DNA of 64,000 nucleotides from Gammaproteobacteria bacterium (GCA_012960755.1 DUAT01000036.1:62001-126000); one strand, 5' to 3'; shown: positions 53,767-62,138, counted from the first letter of the stretch. Made by a program: numbers and translations. Notes: generated by a model not told the origin, from the letters alone.

Positions 53767-54327
53767 CTAGATCCCGCCTGCGCTGCATGCTCTACATGTT
53801 GCCTCAAGTACTATTTCGGCCTCTTTGAGCAGATGGTCCGCACGGTAGTAGCTGCCTGCATCTTCACTGGCCTGCATCAAGCCCATTTCCTTGTCCATGA
53901 GCTCATTGCTCATATCAGCCAATACCTTGCTTCTGACAGGACATACCTGGGAACAGGTGTTGTAATCTCCCTCAAGCGATACGAATTTCACATTGAAGTA
54001 CCGGTTGTAGATTCCTTTGGCCTGTCGTTTGCTGATCGTGCCCTGATCGCTGACCCGCACCAGAAAATCACTAAACGTCTTTTTATTCTCTGGGGTGGGA
54101 TTAGCAATGGCGATATCAATCAAACCGGCTAAATAACTGTCGAAACTGTATTCGCAACCGTTTACCAGTTTGTCTTCGATGACCCTGGTGGCAGATGCCA
54201 GTGGTCCTTTCAGGTTAACGCGACAATCCACGAACGCAGGCGTGGTCTCACAAGCTGAAATGATCGCTAACACGAGCAGGACGATAAGACTGAATCGTGT
54301 TTTGAAGCTTTGCATGATGGTCTTCAT
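53767..54327 (-). CDS. Putative lipoprotein of the envelope cluster
   Basis: A 186-residue protein with a lipoprotein signal peptide (FSLIVLLVLAIISAC; lipobox ISAC, Cys about 26) followed by ETTPAFVDC. The mature part has six further Cys (VDCRVN, NGCEYS, NTCSQVC, TCRAC), suggesting disulfides in the periplasm, and helical segments (NKKTFSDFLVRVSDQGTISK, DMSNELMDKEMGLMQ). No family is recognised. AAGGGG lies 6 bases before the ATG. It is located between the periplasmic helical protein (16 bp) and the MotA/TolQ-like gene (4 bp), so it is firmly inside the operon. Confidence 0.75.
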   Translation of the reverse strand: MKTIMQSFKTRFSLIVLLVLAIISACETTPAFVDCRVNLKGPLASATRVIEDKLVNGCEYSFDSYLAGLIDIAIANPTPENKKTFSDFLVRVSDQGTISKRQAKGIYNRYFNVKFVSLEGDYNTCSQVCPVRSKVLADMSNELMDKEMGLMQASEDAGSYYRADHLLKEAEIVLEATCRACSAGGI

Positions 54328-54343
54328 AGGATTCCCCTTAAAT

Positions 54344-55165
54344 TCAGATTTCTAACGGACTGACGAATGGTGCATCGGTCTGAGGCATTGGCGCTGCGGC
54401 TATGGGCGACATCAGCGCACTTTCTCCAAACAAAATGGACTTCACCCCATTCACTACCTGGGTCATTTCCGGAGTGATATGACCAAAAGACTGGTTCAAC
54501 TGTTCCATCAACTCAGCACGAGTAATTTCTTCACGGGTAGCGGCAATCATCTGGGAGGCTTCTTCCATATCCAGGTAGATATCCGACGCGATGACCGCAA
54601 GAGATTGGGACGAACCACTACGACGGGTGGCCACCAGGTCATAATATTGCTTGAATCGATCCGAAAGACGAATTCCGGATCGCCCTCTAAGGGCGATGGC
54701 GGGCTGATCATTTTCAGCCTGGGATACGCGGCCTAACAGTGTGTTCTGCAGATCCGAAGGTGTGGACTTTTGCCCCAGCTCTTCCCGGAGGCGTTTCTCC
54801 AGGCCAGTGCGGGTATTGTTAACTGCAGTTTCCATCGCCGGTAACCGCTCCGTCATGTTGCTGAGCATTTCCAGGTAGGTGGCTCCCAGCTGTTTTGCGA
54901 TGCGACCGCAACCTGGGTCTTCATCCGCATCGGCACATCTTGATTCTGTATACAGTTGTTGCTGCAAATCCAGTCGTGCAATAACGTCCTGCAGGCTATT
55001 CTCCATTTCTTCAGCCACAGCACCTGTCTCCTTAATATCTTCAAGCACGGTGGTCGGGAATAGCCTCATTACAGGGCCACTGGCAGCTGCCATTACATTA
55101 GCCGCAAACATTGCAGCGATCGCTGCGGGAAGGCCCAATGTGATAATTGTGAGTTTGGTTTTCAT
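54344..55165 (-). CDS. Periplasmic helical protein of unknown function
   Basis: A 273-residue protein with a clear signal peptide (LTIITLGLPAAIAAMFAANVMA, residues about 5-26, cleavage near VMAAAS). The mature protein is mostly helical with coiled-coil-like heptads (VAEEMENSLQDVIARLDLQQ; TRTGLEKRLREELGQ; ATREEITRAELMEQLNQSFG) and two Cys (SRCADADEDPGCGRI). It ends in a Pro/Ala tail. No family is recognised. AAGGAG lies 6 bases before the ATG, and it starts 19 bp after the glycine-zipper gene. It may act as a spacer or scaffold in the envelope complex (inference). Confidence 0.75.
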   Translation of the reverse strand: MKTKLTIITLGLPAAIAAMFAANVMAAASGPVMRLFPTTVLEDIKETGAVAEEMENSLQDVIARLDLQQQLYTESRCADADEDPGCGRIAKQLGATYLEMLSNMTERLPAMETAVNNTRTGLEKRLREELGQKSTPSDLQNTLLGRVSQAENDQPAIALRGRSGIRLSDRFKQYYDLVATRRSGSSQSLAVIASDIYLDMEEASQMIAATREEITRAELMEQLNQSFGHITPEMTQVVNGVKSILFGESALMSPIAAAPMPQTDAPFVSPLEI

Positions 55166-55184
55166 GTTTCACTCCTTGTGGGGA

Positions 55185-55829
55185 TTATAGACTGGCGTAG
55201 GCCGCGTCTGATTCATCTACAACCGGGGATAGCTCAACCCTGATCCGAACCTGGTCACCGGGATGCTCTGTGGTAGATTTAGTAAATTCCCGATCAAGAT
55301 AGCGGTATGTCACTGCGTAGCCATCGAGCCGCTCAACCGTCTCGACGACATGATTGGTCTCGCAGTGTTCTCGTTGGGCCGTTTCGAAATAATACTCTTG
55401 GTCGTCATCATGATGTTTGTGACCGGAACGTCCGCGGCTACTTGAGCTGTTAGCAATGTGAGCCCCGGAAAATGCTCCGATTACCGTCATCGCTGTTTTA
55501 CCCCGGCCGCCGCCAAACTGGCTGCCAATCACACCGCCCACCAACCCGCCAATAAGGGTGGGGAGAAACCGTCGCTGCTGACGAGACTCCCGATAATGAT
55601 CATGCCCATCTTGTGTTCTGACACGGCGTCGAACAGGTTCCATGGTGCACTCACGATGGGGTGTGGAAATCCGTTGTTGACTGATAATGGGCTCGACATC
55701 AACCACATCCGCATAGGCGTAGTAGTAGTTTTTATTCTCCTGGGCAAGCACTGTCTGACCCGTAAACCCCAGAATCAGAACGGCGGTCGCTATAACACTC
55801 TGTTTAAAGCTTCGACTGGCAAGACTCAT
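55185..55829 (-). CDS. Glycine-zipper 2TM-domain secreted protein
   Basis: A 214-residue protein. After the signal peptide (SVIATAVLILGFTGQTVLA, residues about 11-29) comes YAYADVVDVEPIISQ, then Cys in HRECTMEPV. The glycine-zipper block is LIGGLVGGVIGSQFGGGRGK and AMTVIGAFSGAHIA (about 91-125), a membrane-inserting hairpin as in 17-kDa antigen/SlyB-type outer-membrane proteins. A His/Asp-rich stretch (GHKHHDDDQ) and a C-terminal domain with EHCETN and GYAVTYRYLDREFTK follow. GGGAGG lies 6-7 bases before the ATG. Probably outer-membrane associated. Its N- and C-terminal parts recur in the last gene of the cluster. Confidence 0.88.
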   Translation of the reverse strand: MSLASRSFKQSVIATAVLILGFTGQTVLAQENKNYYYAYADVVDVEPIISQQRISTPHRECTMEPVRRRVRTQDGHDHYRESRQQRRFLPTLIGGLVGGVIGSQFGGGRGKTAMTVIGAFSGAHIANSSSSRGRSGHKHHDDDQEYYFETAQREHCETNHVVETVERLDGYAVTYRYLDREFTKSTTEHPGDQVRIRVELSPVVDESDAAYASL

Positions 55830-55985
55830 CGTATTCCTCCCTGAGATCTTTACTTTCCACGGAAGAATACGTCAGCGATCTTGAACTGAACCTGAACAAA
55901 CAAAAGAACGATGTTTATTTGTGACTGACTTTGGAAGGCGTTACTTGTTAGTTACGAAAGAAATCACCTGCAGCTTGAAGGATTA

Positions 55986-57986
55986 CTAGCGCTTTACGAA
56001 AATAAAGTCGCCGCCTTCATCACCGGCGCCCCTGATCTCGCCAAACTGCGGCACCTGGTTCGTGGGACTATTGTTGATGACAGCTGTTCTGAAACTCGAG
56101 AAGAGTGTTTCAGAGGAGAGATATTTGTTTGGGTTATCACTCAGACGTTTCACCAGATACTGCACGAAGACACTTTTATCAGGCACCTCTGTCAGTGTCC
56201 CGCTGGTCATTGCCTTTCGGCTTGGCAACTTGTAGAGCACATTCGTTGCCGCAGGCGCATCATTAAAGGCTGAGCGGGTTTTGAAAATACCACCGCTAAA
56301 ACAGGCATCCGAAACCAGCAAGGTGTGCTTTGTGTTAATGCCCCGTATATAGTCACGAATCGTTCCATTGGGAATCCAGCTGGAACGTCTGTCTCGCCTT
56401 GCATCACTGGGTAACCAGTAACCCTGGGCGAATCTTTCATCCCAGTAGCCATGCCCCGCGTAGAAAATCAGCAAGCTGTCTTCCGGCTTAATAATGCCGG
56501 TAAGCCGATCGAATTCGTCCAGAATTTGCGCCCGGGTTGGGTTGTTTAACTGGCTGACGTTTTTCTCGTCGAAAGTGTAGCCACCGAGCGTACGCTTCAG
56601 GGTGGTTGCGTCACTAACCGGTTGTGACAAGTCGCTGATCGATGGATGGGCATAATCCTGTACCGCAATCAAAAGCGCATGGTAAGCGCCGGTTCGAATC
56701 TGATCCTGAGTCGTCAACGGCCTGGAAGCTTGTTGGCCGGCAGAACGCTCCAGCACAAAAGACTTTGTGGATTGATTATTTGAGACATCTATCGCGGTTA
56801 TGGTGATTGTATTGCTACCGGGTCTTAACAAGATATCTGCAGAAAAATTACCTTGCTCATCAAGGCTGGCTTCACGGCCATTGACCTCAACTATCGCCAC
56901 GCCAGAATCATCGGAAGCCTGCCCTGTCACTGTATGTCTCGCCCTGGAAACAACACTTACACCACGCTGCAGATATATCGTTGGACCGGTACTGTCAGCA
57001 GGTAATTGATAAGTGGTGCTTATCCTGTTGGAAGAATCCGGGATGATGGGTCGCTGAGCCTTATTTTTTGTAGTGCTCCCAGAACCCTCGAGCAACGCGC
57101 CAATCAGGTCTTCGGTTTTCCTGGCGTCATCCGCCGCAAGTACAGAATCGATAACTTTGGGATGGTTTTCCTCAAGAAACTGGAGCATATTCGGGTTTAT
57201 GTAACTTTCCCCTGCCGGTGCATTGATGGATGAAAGATAGTCAGCCCCGGCGGCAGACATATCATTCAACTCTGCATTCATATACGCCCGAAGATAGAAA
57301 TTCAGTGCCGAGGGATTGTCGGATATCTGTTTGGACAGGATCTGCCTTGCCAGGTCTGATCTGTTGTTGTCGTTTAAGGCTCCCACGATTGAAACGATGG
57401 CAATATCACCTTCAGCCCCGATGACTCCAAGACAGGGTGAGAATCGGCTTAGGATGGTTTGCAGATCTGCGCCAGTATCCATGAATTTGTCCCCCATACA
57501 GTGAGGCCCCGGAGCAAGTGCCTGTACAAGTGGCGAAGCCGTTGCTGCCGCGCTAGCCAGATCAGGGTACATCATGCTCATCGAGGTTTTTATCTGTGAT
57601 GCGAGTTTTAGCGGATCAGTTGTCGCTTCGAGGGCTTCACTTTTCTTGATATCCAAAATTGCAGCATCCCGGTTGCCCAGGCTTTCATTGACCATGGCAC
57701 GCAGGATGTGGTTCATTGCCGATGGACCCTGGTGAATGCGTTGATCCAACAGCGGTAGTAGTTCTGCCGCTTGTCCCTTAGCTGTTTTCATCTGAACGAG
57801 CATCATCAGGGACATATCACCTTCCATACCCGGCTCATCAATGCAGTTCATCATCAGTTCCATGAGCTTATCCTGGTCGGCTGTGAATTCACCGGAACGC
57901 ATGGCCTTAGCAAGGTCACACACTGAATAGGCTGATGGCGACAAGAAAACCAGCAGTAACGAAATAATCGCGATTATCTTCTTCAT
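55986..57986 (-). CDS. Secreted caspase-fold (peptidase C14) protein with Ig-like domain
   Basis: A 666-residue exported protein. The signal peptide is about 1-21 (IAIISLLLVFLSPSAYS). Residues about 25-330 are helical and TPR-like (SAMNHILRAMVNESLGNRDA; SALNFYLRAYMNAELND). Residues about 334-416 form a Big/glucodextranase-like Ig domain (VAIVEVNGREASLDEQGNFS, GSNTITITAIDVSNNQS). Residues about 435-665 are the caspase p20-like domain, with YHALLIAVQDY, catalytic His512 in FYAGHGYW and catalytic Cys562 in SDACFSGG, both intact. It should cleave after a specific residue, in the periplasm. First gene of the envelope cluster, divergent from an ABC exporter; no strong ribosome-binding site. Confidence 0.9.
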   Translation of the reverse strand: MKKIIAIISLLLVFLSPSAYSVCDLAKAMRSGEFTADQDKLMELMMNCIDEPGMEGDMSLMMLVQMKTAKGQAAELLPLLDQRIHQGPSAMNHILRAMVNESLGNRDAAILDIKKSEALEATTDPLKLASQIKTSMSMMYPDLASAAATASPLVQALAPGPHCMGDKFMDTGADLQTILSRFSPCLGVIGAEGDIAIVSIVGALNDNNRSDLARQILSKQISDNPSALNFYLRAYMNAELNDMSAAGADYLSSINAPAGESYINPNMLQFLEENHPKVIDSVLAADDARKTEDLIGALLEGSGSTTKNKAQRPIIPDSSNRISTTYQLPADSTGPTIYLQRGVSVVSRARHTVTGQASDDSGVAIVEVNGREASLDEQGNFSADILLRPGSNTITITAIDVSNNQSTKSFVLERSAGQQASRPLTTQDQIRTGAYHALLIAVQDYAHPSISDLSQPVSDATTLKRTLGGYTFDEKNVSQLNNPTRAQILDEFDRLTGIIKPEDSLLIFYAGHGYWDERFAQGYWLPSDARRDRRSSWIPNGTIRDYIRGINTKHTLLVSDACFSGGIFKTRSAFNDAPAATNVLYKLPSRKAMTSGTLTEVPDKSVFVQYLVKRLSDNPNKYLSSETLFSSFRTAVINNSPTNQVPQFGEIRGAGDEGGDFIFVKR

Positions 57987-58107
57987 GTTCAGATCTTACA
58001 ATTCGTCACCTAAAAACACTATTTTGGATGCTACCGCTTGCCCGGTAGAAACCGCCTTGTGTAGAATTCGCAACGTCTGGGCACACCAGGCTCTGCGGGT
58101 AATAGAA
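57987..58107. promoter_or_regulatory. Divergent regulatory region: envelope cluster / ABC exporter
   Basis: The 121 bp between the caspase gene and the ABC exporter ATPase must hold promoters for both directions. I could not identify -35/-10 boxes or an operator with confidence. The open plus-strand frame running back to 57985 is judged non-coding because it lacks ABC homology. Confidence 0.4.
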
Positions 58108-59100
58108 ATGAAGCAAATCATCGTCGAAAACCTGAAGAAAACTTTCTACGTCGCGAAACGACAACCGGGGTTCAAAGGCGCACTGAAAGGTCTTTTCAAA
58201 CGGGAACACAATCTAATCCGCGCCCTGGACGGTATAAACTTCGAACTCAATGCAGGCGAACTGGTTGGTTATATCGGCCCTAACGGTGCTGGCAAATCGA
58301 CCACAGTGAAAGTGCTGTCGGGTATCCTGACCCCCACAAGTGGTCACTGCGAAGTAAACGGCTTGACACCCTGGAGAGACAGGACCCGGCATGTCGCCAA
58401 TATTGGTGTTGTGTTTGGTCAGCGGACACAATTATGGTGGGACCTGCCGGTCATAGAATCCTTTGAACTACTGAAGGATATCTATCGTATTCCAAAAACC
58501 AGTTATCAGCGTGATAGCGAAGAACTGATTGAGACCATGGGACTTGCCGGTATGCTGGACACACCAGTGCGGCAACTTTCCCTGGGGCAACGAATGAGAT
58601 GCGATCTTGTCGCTTCGCTATTGCACGCGCCAGGGATCTTATTTCTTGACGAACCCACCATCGGGCTGGATGCCACTTCAAAACTGGCGGTGCGAGATTT
58701 CGTGAAACGCCTGAACCAGGAACGCAATGTCACAGTGATTCTTACCACCCATGATATGGATGATATTGAGGCGCTGTGCAACCGCATCATCGTTATCGGT
58801 AACGGCACTATTTTGAGTGACGGCAAACTTTCAGAGCTAAGAACCAGGCTACTTGGAGAGAGGCGAATTAAAATCGACTTTCAGAAAGATATCGATTTTG
58901 AAGACCCGGATGCCAGGGTCATTTCGAAACAGGGATTGGAATATCACCTGGCTTTTGATCCTTCGAAGGTTACCTCCACTGCTCTTATTGCGCGAATTAC
59001 CAGTCGGTATGAAGTACTTGATCTTCTGGTAGAGAACCCGCCCATTGAAGAACTGATTGCCCAGCTGTACAAACGCAACCAGATAGAAAGCGAACAGTGA
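58108..59100 (+). CDS. ABC exporter ATP-binding protein
   Basis: A 330-residue ATPase of the ABC-2 exporter class (viologen/NatA-like). It has a long N-terminal stretch FYVAKRQPGFKGALKGLFKR before RALDGINFEL, Walker A GPNGAGKS (residues about 56-63), VVFGQRTQLWWDLPV (Q-loop), signature LSLGQRMRCDLVASLL, Walker B ILFLDEPTIGLD and switch His in TTHDMDD. A C-terminal domain of about 85 residues follows (GERRIKIDFQKDIDFEDPDA). The start is ATG at 58108 (MKQIIVENLKKTF); upstream residues of the open frame have no homology. It overlaps the first permease gene by GTGA. Confidence 0.92.
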   Translation: MKQIIVENLKKTFYVAKRQPGFKGALKGLFKREHNLIRALDGINFELNAGELVGYIGPNGAGKSTTVKVLSGILTPTSGHCEVNGLTPWRDRTRHVANIGVVFGQRTQLWWDLPVIESFELLKDIYRIPKTSYQRDSEELIETMGLAGMLDTPVRQLSLGQRMRCDLVASLLHAPGILFLDEPTIGLDATSKLAVRDFVKRLNQERNVTVILTTHDMDDIEALCNRIIVIGNGTILSDGKLSELRTRLLGERRIKIDFQKDIDFEDPDARVISKQGLEYHLAFDPSKVTSTALIARITSRYEVLDLLVENPPIEELIAQLYKRNQIESEQ

Positions 59101-59927
59101 GCCCTAATCCAGGCCGTGCTTACCTGGCGATTATCAGCGCCCGCTATCGAACATTATTGCAATATCGAGCGGCCGCATTCGCAGGGTTTGTAACCCAGTT
59201 ATTCTGGGGAGGCATTCGCATTATGGTGCTTATGGCGTTCTACGCTGTCGGGGCTGATGACCAGCCAATGAGCCTTGCCCAGGTCATTGCGTATATCTGG
59301 CTGGGACAGGCATTACTCGGGATGTTTCCATGGAATGTGGATACCGAGATTGCCGAAATGATCCGTAGCGGCGCGGTCTCATATGAGCTGGTACGTCCAC
59401 TTGATCTGTACAACTTCTGGTTCTGCCGAACCATCGCTCTAAGGACGGCGACGACCACATTACGTTGCATTCCCATGCTGATTTTCGCCATGATATTGCT
59501 GCCCCTGGCTGGATATGAGCAATGGGCACTGCAACTGCCCACTGATCTGCAGGCACTCATCGGTTTTCTGCTATCGGTGACGTTGGCACTGATGCTGGCC
59601 TGCGCCATCACCATGCTAATGCATGTGGTACTCGTCTGGTCCCTTAATGGCGATGGTATTAATCGTATCCTGCCATCTTTTATTGCGGTGTTGTCTGGTA
59701 ATATCCTGCCGTTACCACTGTTCCCGGACTGGCTTCAGCCTTTTCTGGAAATTCAACCGTTCCGGGGGCTCGTTGATGTTCCGTTTCGAATCTATTGCGG
59801 CAATATAGTTGGGATGGACATCGTCACCGAGTTGTTACAACAGATTATCTGGGCTGCGGTACTGATCTTTTTTGGACGCTGGGCACTGGCTCGTATCACT
59901 CGAAATCTTTTGGTGCAGGGAGGTTAG
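59097..59927 (+). CDS. ABC-2 permease (DUF990-like), subunit 1
   Basis: A 276-residue membrane protein with about six hydrophobic segments. SARYRTLLQYRAAAFAGFVTQ at the N-terminus, VIAYIWLGQALLGMFPWN, and EMIRSGAVSYELVRPLDLYN (residues about 84-103) are typical of the paired ABC-2 permeases encoded with this ATPase type. Start is GTG at 59097, overlapping the ATPase stop (GTGA). It forms an exporter with the ATPase and the second permease that begins 1 bp after its stop. The substrate is unknown. Confidence 0.88.
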   Translation: MSPNPGRAYLAIISARYRTLLQYRAAAFAGFVTQLFWGGIRIMVLMAFYAVGADDQPMSLAQVIAYIWLGQALLGMFPWNVDTEIAEMIRSGAVSYELVRPLDLYNFWFCRTIALRTATTTLRCIPMLIFAMILLPLAGYEQWALQLPTDLQALIGFLLSVTLALMLACAITMLMHVVLVWSLNGDGINRILPSFIAVLSGNILPLPLFPDWLQPFLEIQPFRGLVDVPFRIYCGNIVGMDIVTELLQQIIWAAVLIFFGRWALARITRNLLVQGG

Positions 59928-59928
59928 T

Positions 59929-60732
59929 ATGAATTCCCTGAGTCTTTATGGGCGCTACATCGGAGTATCTTTCCTTGGCCAGATGCAATACCGAATGTCA
60001 TTTATGATGAGCGCGGTGGGACAATTATTCGCGACGGTTATCGAAGTAACTGCTATCTGGGCCTTGTTTTCCCGCTTTGGTAACCTGGAATTCTGGCGTC
60101 TGGAAGAAGTCTGCCTTTTCTATGGTGTGGTTAATATCTCCTTTGCTTTTGCTGATGCTATTTCACCGGGATTTGACCTTTTTGGTCCACTGTATGTAAA
60201 AACCGGCAACTTTGATCGCTTGCTGCTGCGACCACGTGCAATTGTTCTGCAACTACTGGGGCATGAACTTGCACTAAGAAGAGTAGGCAGGTTGATACAG
60301 GGTGTCGCGGTGTTTGCCTGGGGAGCCTACCAGCTAGATCTGAGCTGGAACCTGGGCAATTGTTTGCTGTTGAGTTTTACTATTGTCGCTGGCGTTGCCA
60401 TGTTCACCGGGCTGATGGTATTCCAGGCAACCTTGTCAATTTGGACCGTCGAGTCGCTGGAAATAATGAACACTCTGACCTATGGTGGCGTCCAGACTGC
60501 ACAGTATCCTTTGGATATCTATGAAAGCTGGTTCCAGAAATTTTTTACCTTCATTGTCCCGTTAGCCTGTATCTCATACTTTCCCATTATTGCGTTGATG
60601 GATAAGCATGACCCACTGGGTACCAACTTTGTATTCCAGGTGATGGCACCGTTATTCGGGTTCGTGTTTCTCGGGTTTGCTATATTCTTTTTTCAGTTCG
60701 GTGTAAAAAGATATACATCCACAGGTAGTTAG
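59929..60732 (+). CDS. ABC-2 permease (DUF990-like), subunit 2
   Basis: A 267-residue membrane protein with about six hydrophobic segments. Family-typical elements are LGQMQYRMSFMMSAVGQLFA (residues about 15-34), VCLFYGVVNISFAFADAISP, and FGPLYVKTGNFDRLLLRPRA followed by a conserved LRRVGRLIQG. Late WFQKFFTFIVPLACISYFP matches the 'P-hinge' common to these permeases. ATG at 59929 has GGAGG 5 bases upstream; a longer frame would overlap subunit 1. It is followed after 6 bp by a PhyH-type dioxygenase gene, most likely in the same operon. Confidence 0.88.
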   Translation: MNSLSLYGRYIGVSFLGQMQYRMSFMMSAVGQLFATVIEVTAIWALFSRFGNLEFWRLEEVCLFYGVVNISFAFADAISPGFDLFGPLYVKTGNFDRLLLRPRAIVLQLLGHELALRRVGRLIQGVAVFAWGAYQLDLSWNLGNCLLLSFTIVAGVAMFTGLMVFQATLSIWTVESLEIMNTLTYGGVQTAQYPLDIYESWFQKFFTFIVPLACISYFPIIALMDKHDPLGTNFVFQVMAPLFGFVFLGFAIFFFQFGVKRYTSTGS

Positions 60733-60738
60733 AGCTTC

Positions 60739-61575
60739 ATGCACGACCAGCAAAACATGGCACAAGTCTTAACGGACCACGAAATAGAAATCTTTAAAGA
60801 CAAGGGCGTCACTCGCTTGAATGGGTTTCTGACCGACGATAAAGTTAAGGCTGGCCAGGCTGCAACGTTCAAAGCCCTTGAGCGAGCAGGTGTATGGCAA
60901 AACGAAGACTGGCAACTAGATCACCTTGAGAAGTCAACTGCGGTAAACGCCGGGGCGAATCTAGTCAGGGGTCTTAAAAAGTCTGAGGCGCTTGCGGATA
61001 TGATAACCAGAAATTTGCGGGATGCCGTGAACCAGCTTCTGGATGGCAACCCGTTTACAACCCTGACAAACAATCCCCAGGTTCTGTTCACGCTGCCAAA
61101 CGCATCAAGGTGGACAGTGCCTTACCAGATATGGCATCTCGATATACCCAGGTTGCCGCTTGGAAAATCCGTTGGGATACAGATGTTCACCTTTCTGAAC
61201 AGTGTCAGCCCGGGAGGAGGCGGGACGTTGATCGTGGCGGGCTCACATCAGCTGCTCAATAACGGAAAATTTATCCGCTCCAGGCAGGTTAAGAAACGAC
61301 TGAAAAAGCACCCTTATTTTCGCGATCTGATGTCGAAAGACTTTCCACAACGAGGAGAATTCCTGAAGAAAACAGGCCAGGTTGGCGATGTGGAACTTCA
61401 GGTAGCTGAGTTATGGGGAGACCCAGGAGATATCTATCTGGTGGACATGAGAATGTTGCATACTCTGGCACCCAACGCATCCAACATACCCAGAATAATG
61501 CTGACCCAGCGATTTATTCGCGAAGATTCGATAAAAGAACTCTATGGTGGTTCCGGATCAAAAGCTGCGCATTAG
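60739..61575 (+). CDS. Phytanoyl-CoA dioxygenase (PhyH) family protein
   Basis: A 278-residue Fe(II)/2-oxoglutarate-dependent oxygenase. The iron triad is HLD in YQIWHLDIPRL (residues about 132-142) and the distal His in MRMLHTLAPNASN (about 240). The Arg in LTQRFIRED can bind 2-oxoglutarate. The segment SPGGGGTLIVAGSHQL is the usual link between the metal motifs. It hydroxylates an unknown small molecule. It lies 6 bp after an ABC-2 exporter operon, suggesting a product modified and then exported, or a resistance or export module (inference). ATG 60739 has GAG 4 bases upstream; ATG 60757 is an alternative. Confidence 0.87.
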   Translation: MHDQQNMAQVLTDHEIEIFKDKGVTRLNGFLTDDKVKAGQAATFKALERAGVWQNEDWQLDHLEKSTAVNAGANLVRGLKKSEALADMITRNLRDAVNQLLDGNPFTTLTNNPQVLFTLPNASRWTVPYQIWHLDIPRLPLGKSVGIQMFTFLNSVSPGGGGTLIVAGSHQLLNNGKFIRSRQVKKRLKKHPYFRDLMSKDFPQRGEFLKKTGQVGDVELQVAELWGDPGDIYLVDMRMLHTLAPNASNIPRIMLTQRFIREDSIKELYGGSGSKAAH

Positions 61576-61762
61576 CCGTCATTTTTTACCATCGTTCCCC
61601 GTGTCTGACCCGTTGTGTCCCCCTCTGCCCTTATGTGTCAGCGCGGGCTCGTCATCTTTTGTCAACAAACGTCACCTTTGTGCTCCGGGGCAACAAACAT
61701 CGGCACCATGAAAACCTGACTATTTTATATAATTCAAAGACATACGATGGATTTGGTTAGCC

Positions 61763-61778
61763 TGGCACGGCTTATGCT
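61763..61778 (+). promoter_or_regulatory. Sigma-54 (-24/-12) promoter candidate
   Basis: TGGCACG (61763-61769), four bases, then ATGCT (61774-61778) against the consensus TGGCACG-N4-TTGCW. The invariant GG and GC are present at the correct 10-base separation. It lies 52 bases upstream of the small gene at 61830. No activator-binding site was identified. Confidence 0.5.
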
Positions 61779-61829
61779 GCTCTTTATGGCAAGTGCTTAA
61801 TCAGATGTTTCCCCAGCGATGGAGTTGGT

Positions 61830-62138
61830 ATGGATAATCGAACACTGACGTCAGAAAATCTAGACTTTGTCGGTACTAGCGGCATCAGCCAGAACAACAG
61901 GTCATCAGGTTTAAGACCTGCTTTTCTTGACCTGAATACCGGTCGAATCGAAATCGCTCGGTTAGCCAATGGTCAGTCAGCTCCTGTGCATATCATCAAC
62001 TGGCTGCCGGACGAGTGGGCAAACTCCTACAAAGAGAACGGCACCATCGACAGTCTTATCGATGGGGTGATAGCGGGATTTGTCAGCGGTAACGTGTTCT
62101 ACACGAGAGAGGAAGCAGCAAACCTCGTAGCCTGCTGA
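61830..62138 (+). CDS. Small cytoplasmic protein of unknown function
   Basis: A 102-residue protein without signal or membrane segments. A compact region has GLRPAFLDLNTGRIEIARL and SAPVHIINWLPDEWANSY (residues about 28-72), followed by SLIDGVIAGFVSGNVFYTRE. It looks like a folded small domain. No family is recognised. GGAG lies 5 bases before the ATG, and a good sigma-54-type promoter match lies 52 bases upstream. It is convergent with the FG-GAP gene. The preceding 254 bp contain no gene. Confidence 0.65.
   Translation: MDNRTLTSENLDFVGTSGISQNNRSSGLRPAFLDLNTGRIEIARLANGQSAPVHIINWLPDEWANSYKENGTIDSLIDGVIAGFVSGNVFYTREEAANLVAC

Noticed and set aside
49369..57986. Reading the envelope cluster as a Zorya anti-phage system
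   Set aside because: It has a MotA/MotB-like pair, but no ZorC, ZorD helicase or ZorE nuclease, and the MotB-like protein lacks the OmpA-like domain of ZorB.
57985..58107. N-terminal extension of the ABC ATPase starting at 57985
   Set aside because: The extra 41 residues have no ABC homology and the space is needed for divergent promoters; MKQIIVENLKK at 58108 is the normal start.
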